In this document: one piece after another, positions 1-6,334 of the stretch | Position numbering within the stretch: the stretch's first letter is position 1 | Layout of the letters: each line of letters opens with the position of its first letter | From: Spirochaetaceae bacterium | GTDB taxonomy: Bacteria > Spirochaetota > Spirochaetia > SZUA-6 > Bin103 | Assembly (NCBI GenBank): GCA_026710565.1 | Contig: JAPOQV010000417.1 | Coordinates: 1 to 22,061 of the forward strand | Direction of reading: 5' to 3' | Length of the DNA stretch: 22,061 bases | The notes under the pieces: generated by a model | The model's input: the letters and a program-made list of their open reading frames with translations, nothing else | Told to the model about the DNA's origin: nothing | Database searches by the model: none | Made by a program: the position numbers and the translations under genes

Positions 1-22
1 ACTAGGAGAGGGAGGACGACGC

Positions 23-1177
23 ATGAATGCCGAGGACATCTACCGGAAGCTGGGGGTGCCCGCGGCGGTCAATGCCGTCGGCACCGGCACGCTGGTCGGC
101 GGGTCGGGTCCGCCCGACTTCGTGCGCGAAGCGATGGAGGCCGCGAGCGGCCGCTTCGTCAGGATGAACGACCTCCTGCGCGCCTGCGGGGACGCCATCG
201 CCGCTCAGGTGGGCACCGAGGCCGCCTACATTTCCTGCGGCGGCGCCGCCGGCGTGACCCTGAGCGCCGCCGCCTGCATCGCCGGCACCGACCCCGCGGC
301 CATCCGCCGCCTGCCGGACGCCGAAGGACTGCGCAACGAGATCGTGGTGCAGAAGCGGCACTCCGACAGCTACGACCGCTGCCTGCGCGCCGCTGGCGCG
401 CGTCTGGTCGAGGTGGGCCGGGAAGACGGCTGCGACGCCGGCGAGCTGGAGGCCGGCATCACCGGCGACACCGTGGCCATCTGGTACCCCTGGCCGCCGA
501 TGGGCGACCAGACCGGCCTGTACCCGGAGATGCCCGGCCCCGACGAGATCGTCCCGCTGGAGGAGGCGCACGCCATCGGCAGGCGACACGGCGTGCCCGT
601 GATCGCCGACGCCGCCTCGGACATCTACCCCCTCGACCTGATGCGCCGGATCGCGGCCGCCGGAGACCTGGTGATCTTCGGCGGCAAGTACTTTGGCGGC
701 CCCAACGCCAGCGGCTTCGTGTGCGGCGACCGCGGCCTGATCGAGGCGGTCGCCGCGCAGGGCTTCACCATGCCGGCCGGCGCCATGGGGATCGGCCGCT
801 CCATGAAGCTGGACCGCCAGCAGGTGATCGCCCTGACCGTCGCCGTCGAGCGCTGGTTCGCCACCGACCACGCCGCCCGCTTCGCCGCCATCGACCGCAG
901 GCTGGGCGTGGTCGAGCAGGCGCTGCGCGGTCTCCCACACGTCCGGCTCGACCCTCACATGGTCACCCACGGCTTCTACGGCTCGTTCCTGGTCGTCGAG
1001 CTGGATACCGCGGCGCTCGGCAGGACGGCGGGGCAGATCGCCGAGGAGCTGTACGTCGGCGAGCCCTCGGTGCTGGTGCAGTCGCCCACCGAGTCCACGC
1101 TGTGGGTGTTCTTCTACACCGTCGAGGACGGCGAGGAGCGGATCATCGCCGACCGGCTGCGCGCCGTGCTGCAATGA
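23..1177 (+). CDS. SelA/DgaE-type PLP-dependent enzyme (putative sugar-acid ammonia-lyase or related)
   Basis: A 384-residue cytoplasmic fold-type I PLP enzyme of the SelA-like group, which contains selenocysteine synthase and D-glucosaminate-6-phosphate ammonia-lyase (DgaE). The lysine expected to bind PLP is K222 in GGKYFGGPNASGF, the usual SelA-like context. D196 in VIADAASD is the expected partner of the pyridine nitrogen. The N-terminal stretch PAAVNAVGTGTLVGGS resembles the family's opening 'NA.GT.T.LGGS'. The ATG at 23 has a GGAGG ribosome site at 11-15. The stop overlaps the next gene's ATG (ATGA), so the two are co-translated. True SelA is unlikely: the protein is shorter than the usual ~460 residues and no selB or selC is visible. 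Pairing with a mannonate-dehydratase-like gene favours a role on amino-sugar acids or sugar acids. The exact substrate is not readable from the sequence. Confidence 0.85.
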   Translation: MNAEDIYRKLGVPAAVNAVGTGTLVGGSGPPDFVREAMEAASGRFVRMNDLLRACGDAIAAQVGTEAAYISCGGAAGVTLSAAACIAGTDPAAIRRLPDAEGLRNEIVVQKRHSDSYDRCLRAAGARLVEVGREDGCDAGELEAGITGDTVAIWYPWPPMGDQTGLYPEMPGPDEIVPLEEAHAIGRRHGVPVIADAASDIYPLDLMRRIAAAGDLVIFGGKYFGGPNASGFVCGDRGLIEAVAAQGFTMPAGAMGIGRSMKLDRQQVIALTVAVERWFATDHAARFAAIDRRLGVVEQALRGLPHVRLDPHMVTHGFYGSFLVVELDTAALGRTAGQIAEELYVGEPSVLVQSPTESTLWVFFYTVEDGEERIIADRLRAVLQ

Positions 1178-2181
1178 TCCGCATCTCCATGGGGTCGGTG
1201 GACCTCTCCGACAGCTTCCTGCGGCGCATCGTCCAGCTCGGCGTCGACTGCGTCGACCTTGGCTGTCCGCCCCTCGACGGGCTGCCCGCCCTCAAGAAGC
1301 GCGTCCGCTCGTTCGGCCTGGACACAGGCAGCGTGTTCCTGCCGGACATGAGCGCCGCCTTCATGGGTGGCGAGGACGGCTCCGGGAAGGAGCTGGATGC
1401 CGTCGAGCGCACCCTGCGCGCCTACGGCGATGCCGGCCTGCGGCTGGTCTTCCAGCGCTTCGAGGGCAACAACTTCAACCACCTGGTCACCTTCTACGAG
1501 TCCGTGCACCGCGGCGGCTACCGCGGCTCGGGAAAGAGCGTGTGGCTGACCGGCCGGCGCCCGCCCGAGCGCCCGGAGGAGGAGATGCGCCGCGCGCGCA
1601 TGGCCTACTGGCCCCACTTCGGTTACGACGAGCCGCCCGGCCGCGCCGAGCTGGACGCCTGGTGGGGACAGTTCTGCCGTGCCTTCGAGCGGCTGGTGCC
1701 GATCGCCGAGGAGTACGAGATGCGCATCGGCGTGCACCCGGCCGACCTGCCGCTGGCGGACGCTCCGCTGGGGACGCTGGGGTTCCACCGGGTGATCGAC
1801 GCGTTTCCGAGCCGCAACGTCGGCTATCTCTACTGCTGCGGCACGCGCGCGGAGGCCGGCGGGCTGCCGCTGGTGCTGGAGGAGATCCACAACTACGGGC
1901 GCAAGGGCCGCATCTTCATGGTGCACTTCCGCAACATCCGCGGCAGTCTGATGACGTCGGCCGCCTACGAGGAGGTGCTGCTCGACGACGGGGACATGAA
2001 CATGTTCAAGATCCTGCTGGAGTTGCGCCGGGTGGGCTTCGACGGCTGCCTGAGTCCCGACCACATCTTTGCGCTGGAAGGCGATCCGGATGCCTCGGCC
2101 GACCAGACCCGTGCGTACCAGGGGCTGGCCTTCTCGATCGGCTACATGAAGGCGCTGCTCGCCGCGCTCGCTACGGTCTGA
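1174..2181 (+). CDS. Mannonate dehydratase-like (UxuA family) TIM-barrel protein
   Basis: A 335-residue xylose-isomerase-like TIM barrel that most resembles mannonate dehydratase, which dehydrates D-mannonate to 2-keto-3-deoxygluconate with a divalent metal. The family's metal-binding positions appear kept: H188 in IGVHPADLP, C221/C222 in YLYCCGT, H251 in MVHFRN and D296 in LSPDH. The following R253 also matches the family's H.RN motif. Translation starts at the ATG inside ATGA at the end of the preceding gene, with no separate ribosome site, so expression is probably coupled. A longer upstream reading frame exists but only runs through the neighbour in another frame. The sequence differs enough from classical UxuA that another hexonate or pentonate could be the substrate. 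With the PLP enzyme it forms a plausible two-step sugar-acid pathway. Confidence 0.8.
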   Translation: MIRISMGSVDLSDSFLRRIVQLGVDCVDLGCPPLDGLPALKKRVRSFGLDTGSVFLPDMSAAFMGGEDGSGKELDAVERTLRAYGDAGLRLVFQRFEGNNFNHLVTFYESVHRGGYRGSGKSVWLTGRRPPERPEEEMRRARMAYWPHFGYDEPPGRAELDAWWGQFCRAFERLVPIAEEYEMRIGVHPADLPLADAPLGTLGFHRVIDAFPSRNVGYLYCCGTRAEAGGLPLVLEEIHNYGRKGRIFMVHFRNIRGSLMTSAAYEEVLLDDGDMNMFKILLELRRVGFDGCLSPDHIFALEGDPDASADQTRAYQGLAFSIGYMKALLAALATV

Positions 2182-2199
2182 CGGGCGGGCACGGCCGCG

Positions 2200-3315
2200 T
2201 CAGGCGGGGCCCAGGTTGCGCCACCAGCGGACTTCGTTGCTGCCGCGCTCGGCGGCGGCGATGATGTCCAGCCGGCCGTCGCGGTCAAGATCGACCAGGA
2301 TCACCTGGTCGGCCGCGGTCCACCCCTCCTTCAGGACCTGCATGCTCCATGGACCGCGCGGGTCGCCGCCGTGCTTGAAGAGGGCCACCCGGCCGGCATG
2401 CTCCCATCCCGTGGCCACCACCTCGATCCGGCCGTCGCCGTCCAGATCCGCCGCGACGGCCTCGAACGCCTGCGGGAAGGACTCGGCGATGACGTGCCTG
2501 CGCCACGGCACCCGATGAGGATCGCCGGGGTTCTCGTACCAGACGACCTGGTGCGGCACGTCGCCGACGCCCTCCAGCGGCCGCATGCCGAGGGCCATGA
2601 CAACGTCGAGGTGACCGTCGCCGGTCATGTCCACCGGGCCGCCGTGCGTGGGCTGGGGTGAGGTGTCGATGACGTGCTTCGTCCACGGTCTGCGCGCCGG
2701 ATCGCCGGGATTCTCGTACCAGCCGACCTGGTTGCCGGCGACCGCCGACCCCAGCAGGTCCATGCGCCCGTCACGGTCGAAGTCGACGGCCAGGATGGTG
2801 CGCGGCTCGCCAATGCCCTCCTCGATGGTGTGCTTGACCCACCGGTCCCCCCGGTTCTGGAACCAGGCGACCTCGTTGCCGATCCGCCAGTTGGTCGCCG
2901 CCACGTCGAGGTTTCCGTCTCCGTCCAGGTCGGCGACCGCCAGGTCGTAGGCGCCGGGGAAGCCGCCGTCGGTGATGTAGTGGTGCGTCCACGAGCGCCG
3001 CTCACGGGGGTCGCCGTCGAAGGAGAACCACAGCAGGCTGCCGCCCTTGTTGTCCACGCTGACGATCTCCGGGCGCCCGTCGCCGTCGATGTCGGCGATC
3101 TCGTGCCGCTCCAGCCACTCGCCCGCGCGCTCGTGGATGACGTGGCGGGTGAAGCGCCCGCTGCCGTCGTTCTCGAACCAGTACAGGCCGACGTCGGTGT
3201 CCATCGCCACGATGTCGGGGAAGCCGTTGCCGGTGAGGTCCACGGTCGAGATCCCGAACGCGTAGGAGAATCCGTCCCCGATCAGTCCCTCTTCGAACCG
3301 GATGTGTTCCGCCAC
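2200..3315 (-). CDS. Seven-repeat FG-GAP/VCBS beta-propeller protein
   Basis: A 371-residue repeat protein. Seven calcium-loop motifs of the type D-x-[DT]-x-[DN]-G-x-x-[DE] occur at about residues 26, 75, 129, 178, 229, 290 and 342, for example ADIDGDGRPEIV and ADLDGDGRIEVV. Most are followed by a 'V.WYENPGDP...W..HVI' strand pair, as expected for a seven-bladed FG-GAP/VCBS propeller. The start chosen is a GTG at 3315 with a GAGGGGG ribosome site about seven bases upstream. An in-frame ATG at 3462 would add 49 Arg-rich residues unlike any domain. With the GTG start there is no signal peptide, which is unusual for this mostly extracellular family. The gene is convergent with the UxuA-like gene (18-bp gap) and divergent from the glycoside-hydrolase-like gene. 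Carbohydrate binding or lyase activity is possible by context but not shown. Confidence 0.8.
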   Translation of the reverse strand: MAEHIRFEEGLIGDGFSYAFGISTVDLTGNGFPDIVAMDTDVGLYWFENDGSGRFTRHVIHERAGEWLERHEIADIDGDGRPEIVSVDNKGGSLLWFSFDGDPRERRSWTHHYITDGGFPGAYDLAVADLDGDGNLDVAATNWRIGNEVAWFQNRGDRWVKHTIEEGIGEPRTILAVDFDRDGRMDLLGSAVAGNQVGWYENPGDPARRPWTKHVIDTSPQPTHGGPVDMTGDGHLDVVMALGMRPLEGVGDVPHQVVWYENPGDPHRVPWRRHVIAESFPQAFEAVAADLDGDGRIEVVATGWEHAGRVALFKHGGDPRGPWSMQVLKEGWTAADQVILVDLDRDGRLDIIAAAERGSNEVRWWRNLGPA

Positions 3316-3478
3316 GTGTCGCCCCCTCAGCCCGCGTGCTGGTGTTGTCCGGACGGCTCGCTGCCGGCAGACTGGCCGCCCAGCATGAACACGTCGTCTA
3401 CCGGCGGAAGGCATACCGCCCCAAGACCGTCGCCTCCGGCTCCGCTCTTGGCCCAGCCCCACCTTGCGCTACGGAGTC

Positions 3479-3512
3479 TGTCGGATTCGCCGCGTGCGCG
3501 GCAAATCCGGCA
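3479..3512. repeat. 34-bp imperfect palindrome between divergent genes
   Basis: Two 16-base arms separated by TG are inverted copies with two mismatches (third and tenth positions of the arm). The inner core is GCCGCG-TG-CGCGGC. It lies in the 256-bp gap between the FG-GAP gene (start 3315) and the GHL6-like gene (start 3572). No T-tract follows on either strand, so a simple intrinsic terminator is unlikely. It could be an operator for the divergent genes, a dispersed intergenic repeat or an RNA hairpin in the leader of the rightward gene. I see no convincing sigma-70 promoter in this gap. Confidence 0.7.
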
Positions 3513-3536
3513 AACTCCTACGCGAACTCCTACGCG
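3513..3536. repeat. 12-bp tandem duplication
   Basis: The unit AACTCCTACGCG occurs twice head to tail, at 3513-3524 and 3525-3536, directly abutting the palindrome on its left. It is upstream of the likely start of the GHL6-like gene. In that gene's frame it would encode a repeated L-L-R-E, part of a doubtful N-terminal extension. Confidence 0.85.
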
Positions 3537-3571
3537 AAACTGCCGCTTCCCGGGCGGCTGGCGGCCAGCCG

Positions 3572-5686
3572 GTGAGTAGGTCCCGCGGGCGGCCCCTGGC
3601 CACCCCCTTCGACCCGTACGACACGCGCTTCGCCTTCTTCTGGTACAACGACCAGGAGATCTTTCGCGACACCGATGCCGACCTGGCGCGCAAGGCGGAG
3701 GCGTTCGCCGAGGTCGGCATCAACCACGTCATCACCTTCAGCGCCACCCACTTCCGCTGGTCCTTTCGCCGCCACTGGGACCTGCTGACCGACACGCTGG
3801 CGCGTGTCGTGGCCGCCTGCCACGCCGCCGGCATGAGCGTGACCGAGCACCACTCCAGCCATCTCACCCACAACCCGCTCGACGAGGCGGGCGAGCGGCA
3901 GGTCGAGCAGCGTCTCCGCAAGCGCGGGTCGAGCATCGCCTCGTGGCCCCACCTGCGCGAGGACTGCGCCGCCGACCCGGTCATCGACGGCGTGCGGCTG
4001 TCGAGCTGGCGGCAGATCGATGGCCGTACCGGGAAGTGGGCGCGTTCGGCCTACCCGGGCCGCTACGACTATCAGGGCTGGACGTTCTGCTTCAACAATC
4101 CCCACTACCGGCGCGCCTACCTGGCCTACCTGGAGACGCTGTACGCGACCGGCATCGACGGCATCATGACCGACGACGTCGAGTGGTTCGGCGCCGGCCA
4201 TGCCTGCGCCTGCGCAACCTGCCGCGCCCTGTTCCGGGAGCAGACCGGTCACGGTGTTCCGGAGCCCGGGCCTGCATGGGAGCGCTGGCACGGCGACCAC
4301 GGCGATCCGTCCTACGTCGCGTGGCTGCGGTTCCGGGCGTCCTCCACCACGGCCTTTCACCAGGAGGTCAAGGACCACTACCGCGGACTCGGCATCCGCC
4401 CGCTGCGGCCCAACTACAGCGAGCGGGTGCTGCACCGGGACCCCCACGGCGTTACGCTTGAGGACCTCCCCGATCTCGACTGGATCTTCAAGGAGAACGA
4501 CTACTCCACGATCGTCCGCTACTCCTGGTGCGCCTGGGCGATCGAGGCGGCCCACCGGTTCGCCGTCGGCCGCTGGCGCGGCATCCCGCCGATGAGCATG
4601 TTCTACCCCGACCGACCCGACACCGTGCAGTTCTGCTGGGCGCTGGCCATGAGCTGGGGCCACCTGTACCTGGCGACGCCGGAGGGGCGGTCCCTGGAGC
4701 ACGCCGAGAAGCGGCTGCGCCGCTTCGAGGTCGCCCACCCGGAGCTGCTGCGCCGGGTGCAGCGGGTGGCGTCGGTCGGCTTCTACGACTCGCGCGCCAC
4801 CCGCGAGCTGTACGAGCACGCCGAACAGCGGAGCCTTGCCGGACTGATCGCCTGGGCGCAGGCGTGCTACCGGCGAAACCTGCCTTTCGACCTGTTTCAG
4901 CGCGAGGAGCTCGCCAGGCTGCCGCGGTACCGCATGGTGATCCTCAACGAGGCGGTCTTCCTGGGCGACGCCGAGCTCCAGGCGCTGCGCGCGTTCGTCC
5001 GTGCCGGCGGCACGCTGGTGTGGACCGGCGCCACCGGCAGCAGGGACGAGAGCGGCGCCGGACGCGACGCCCGCGCCCTCGGCCGCTTCTGGGGGATCGA
5101 CTCCTTCGCGGGGGTGCCGGACGGCGCGCCGCCGGTCACCACCAGCGTCGGCGCCGGCCGGCTGGTGCGGGTTGCCGGCGACTACGTGCTGGAGCCGGTC
5201 GAGCGGATCGCCCGCCCGGCCGCCGGCGGCCGCGAGGCACGCCTGCCGTGGCAGCCGGTGTCGGCCGCGCACGAGCGCCTGCGGGATGAGTTGGTCGCGT
5301 TCCTTGCCGGCCTCTCAGGAGGGGCGGAACTGGAGGTCGAGCACCTGCCCGCGGACGTGCTGACGACGGTCTTCGCCAGCGAGCGCGGCGACTTCCTGGT
5401 GATCCACCTGGTGAACGCGGCGCAGACCCTGGCGGTGCCGGATGGGGCGAGCATCGGCCACGATGACCCCATCCCGTTTCCGCGGTTCGGAGGCGGGCCG
5501 GCTGCCATTACGCTGAGCATGGCGGCCGCGCTGGAGGGGCGCTCGGTGCGTCGGGCGCGGTATCACGATCCGGACGTGCCCGCGGCCCGCGCCCTGGCGA
5601 CAGAGGCCGGGGACGGCCGGGTGACGATCACGCTCGATCCGGCCTGGATCGGCGCCTACGGACTGGTGCAGATCGAGCTCGCGTAA
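3572..5686 (+). CDS. Putative glycoside hydrolase, GHL6-like, with C-terminal amidotransferase-like domain
   Basis: A 704-residue protein resembling the GHL6/GH42-like group of putative glycoside hydrolases. Residues ~18-400 look like a TIM barrel. 'IDGIMTDDVEWFG' (D201, D202, E204) supplies candidate catalytic acids, and the following C-x-C-x-x-C (C212, C214, C217) resembles the 'CxCxxCr.lF...G' segment of this group. Residues ~430-480, with 'YRMVILNEAVFLGDAELQALRAFV' split around a hydrophobic strand and 'AGGTLVWTG', resemble the glutamine-amidotransferase-like trimerisation domain of GH42 beta-galactosidases. The C-terminal ~100 residues look like a small beta domain. The start is uncertain. 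GTG 3572 lies just before the conserved region but has a poor ribosome site, while ATG 3464 would add 36 Arg-rich residues encoded by the palindrome and repeat. No signal peptide is visible. It ends 7 bp before the convergent rnhB. The substrate is unknown. Confidence 0.7.
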   Translation: MSRSRGRPLATPFDPYDTRFAFFWYNDQEIFRDTDADLARKAEAFAEVGINHVITFSATHFRWSFRRHWDLLTDTLARVVAACHAAGMSVTEHHSSHLTHNPLDEAGERQVEQRLRKRGSSIASWPHLREDCAADPVIDGVRLSSWRQIDGRTGKWARSAYPGRYDYQGWTFCFNNPHYRRAYLAYLETLYATGIDGIMTDDVEWFGAGHACACATCRALFREQTGHGVPEPGPAWERWHGDHGDPSYVAWLRFRASSTTAFHQEVKDHYRGLGIRPLRPNYSERVLHRDPHGVTLEDLPDLDWIFKENDYSTIVRYSWCAWAIEAAHRFAVGRWRGIPPMSMFYPDRPDTVQFCWALAMSWGHLYLATPEGRSLEHAEKRLRRFEVAHPELLRRVQRVASVGFYDSRATRELYEHAEQRSLAGLIAWAQACYRRNLPFDLFQREELARLPRYRMVILNEAVFLGDAELQALRAFVRAGGTLVWTGATGSRDESGAGRDARALGRFWGIDSFAGVPDGAPPVTTSVGAGRLVRVAGDYVLEPVERIARPAAGGREARLPWQPVSAAHERLRDELVAFLAGLSGGAELEVEHLPADVLTTVFASERGDFLVIHLVNAAQTLAVPDGASIGHDDPIPFPRFGGGPAAITLSMAAALEGRSVRRARYHDPDVPAARALATEAGDGRVTITLDPAWIGAYGLVQIELA

Positions 5687-5693
5687 CGCGGAC

Positions 5694-6305
5694 TCACAGC
5701 TTGAAGCTGCGCCGGTGGATCGTCGACGGTCCGTGCAGCCGCAGCCGCTCCCGGTGGCGGCGCGTGGCGTAGCCGAAGTGCGACTCGAAGCCGTAGCGGC
5801 CGTCGATGCGGGCGTACCGGGCCATCCAGCGGTCGCGGGCGGTCTTGGCCAGGATCGATGCCGCCATGATCTCCGGGATGCGGGCGTCGCCGTCGATCTC
5901 GGCCCGGCAACGGGCCCCCAAGGCCGGCGTGAAGCGCCCGTCGACCAGTACCAGGTCCGGCGCGAGGTTCAGCCCGCGGCAGGCGCGCAGCATCGCCAGC
6001 AGCGTCGCGTGATGGATGTTGATGCGGTCGATCTCCTCAGGCCACGCCCAGCCGACGGCCCACGCACGGGCGCGTCCGCGGATCAGCGGCGCCAGCTCCT
6101 CGCGGACCTGCGGGTCCACGACCTTGGAGTCATCCAGGCGGTCGTCCGGGAACGGCCCCCCCAGGATCACCGCCGCCGCGGTGACCGGTCCTGCCAGCGG
6201 CCCCCGGCCTGCCTCGTCGATGCCGCAGACGATCGTTCCCCCCCTCCCGGTTTGACCTCCCGGTTTGACGGTGATCGACCGCGATGGTAGCGTCGGCCCA
6301 GGCAA
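5694..6305 (-). CDS. rnhB: Ribonuclease HII
   Basis: Cleaves the RNA strand of RNA-DNA hybrids and removes single ribonucleotides from DNA. All four catalytic acids are present, numbered from the TTG at 6305: D30 and E31 in GIDEAGRGPLAGP, D122 in LVDGR, and D140 in GDARIPEIMAASILAK. The DDSK motif (58-61) and the closing HRRSF are also typical. The start is a real problem. The only canonical in-frame start upstream of the core is TTG 6305, which gives 203 residues and leaves just 29 bp to the divergent smc ATG. A strong GGGAGGGGGGG run (6248-6238) lies right before ACG (6236) and ATC (6233), as though translation began there at a non-standard codon. A 13-bp tandem duplication crosses this region and may have disturbed the original start. 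The core itself is intact. Confidence 0.9.
   Translation of the reverse strand: MPGPTLPSRSITVKPGGQTGRGGTIVCGIDEAGRGPLAGPVTAAAVILGGPFPDDRLDDSKVVDPQVREELAPLIRGRARAWAVGWAWPEEIDRINIHHATLLAMLRACRGLNLAPDLVLVDGRFTPALGARCRAEIDGDARIPEIMAASILAKTARDRWMARYARIDGRYGFESHFGYATRRHRERLRLHGPSTIHRRSFKL
6244..6269. repeat. 13-bp tandem duplication in the rnhB/smc divergent region
   Basis: CTCCCGGTTTGAC occurs twice exactly, at 6244-6256 and 6257-6269. On the plus strand each copy ends in TTGAC, the second forming the -35 of a candidate smc promoter. On the minus strand each copy carries GGGAG, so a ribosome-site-like sequence before rnhB is duplicated. Thirteen is not a multiple of three, so gain or loss of one copy changes the frame between the TTG at 6305 and the RNase HII core. 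Confidence 0.9.
6265..6293 (+). promoter_or_regulatory. Candidate sigma-70 promoter for smc
   Basis: TTGACG (6265-6270), a 17-base spacer and TAGCGT (6288-6293). The -35 matches five of six consensus bases; the -10 keeps only T1, A2 and T6. Transcription would begin near 6300, about 35 bases before the smc ATG. The -35 lies in the last bases of the 13-bp duplication. Confidence 0.35.
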
Positions 6306-6334
6306 GGCGACAACGCGTGCGCTGTGCTCACACC

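Noticed and set aside
721..1173. Upstream extension of the UxuA-like frame
   Set aside because: It only reads through the PLP-enzyme gene in another frame as Arg/Ala-rich sequence; the ATGA junction gives a natural start at 1174.
2..1174. A 390-residue open frame on the minus strand opposite the PLP-enzyme gene
   Set aside because: It is low-complexity Gly/Ala/His/Asp sequence typical of the antisense of GC-rich coding DNA, with no domain; the plus-strand gene has clear motifs and a ribosome site.
2182..2199. Possible bidirectional terminator between the UxuA-like and FG-GAP genes
   Set aside because: The 18 bases contain no stem of useful length and no T-tract.
3530..5272. A 580-residue open frame on the minus strand opposite the GHL6-like gene
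   Set aside because: Long antisense frames are expected at this GC content; the composition is Arg/Gly/Val-rich without motifs, while the plus strand carries catalytic-type motifs.
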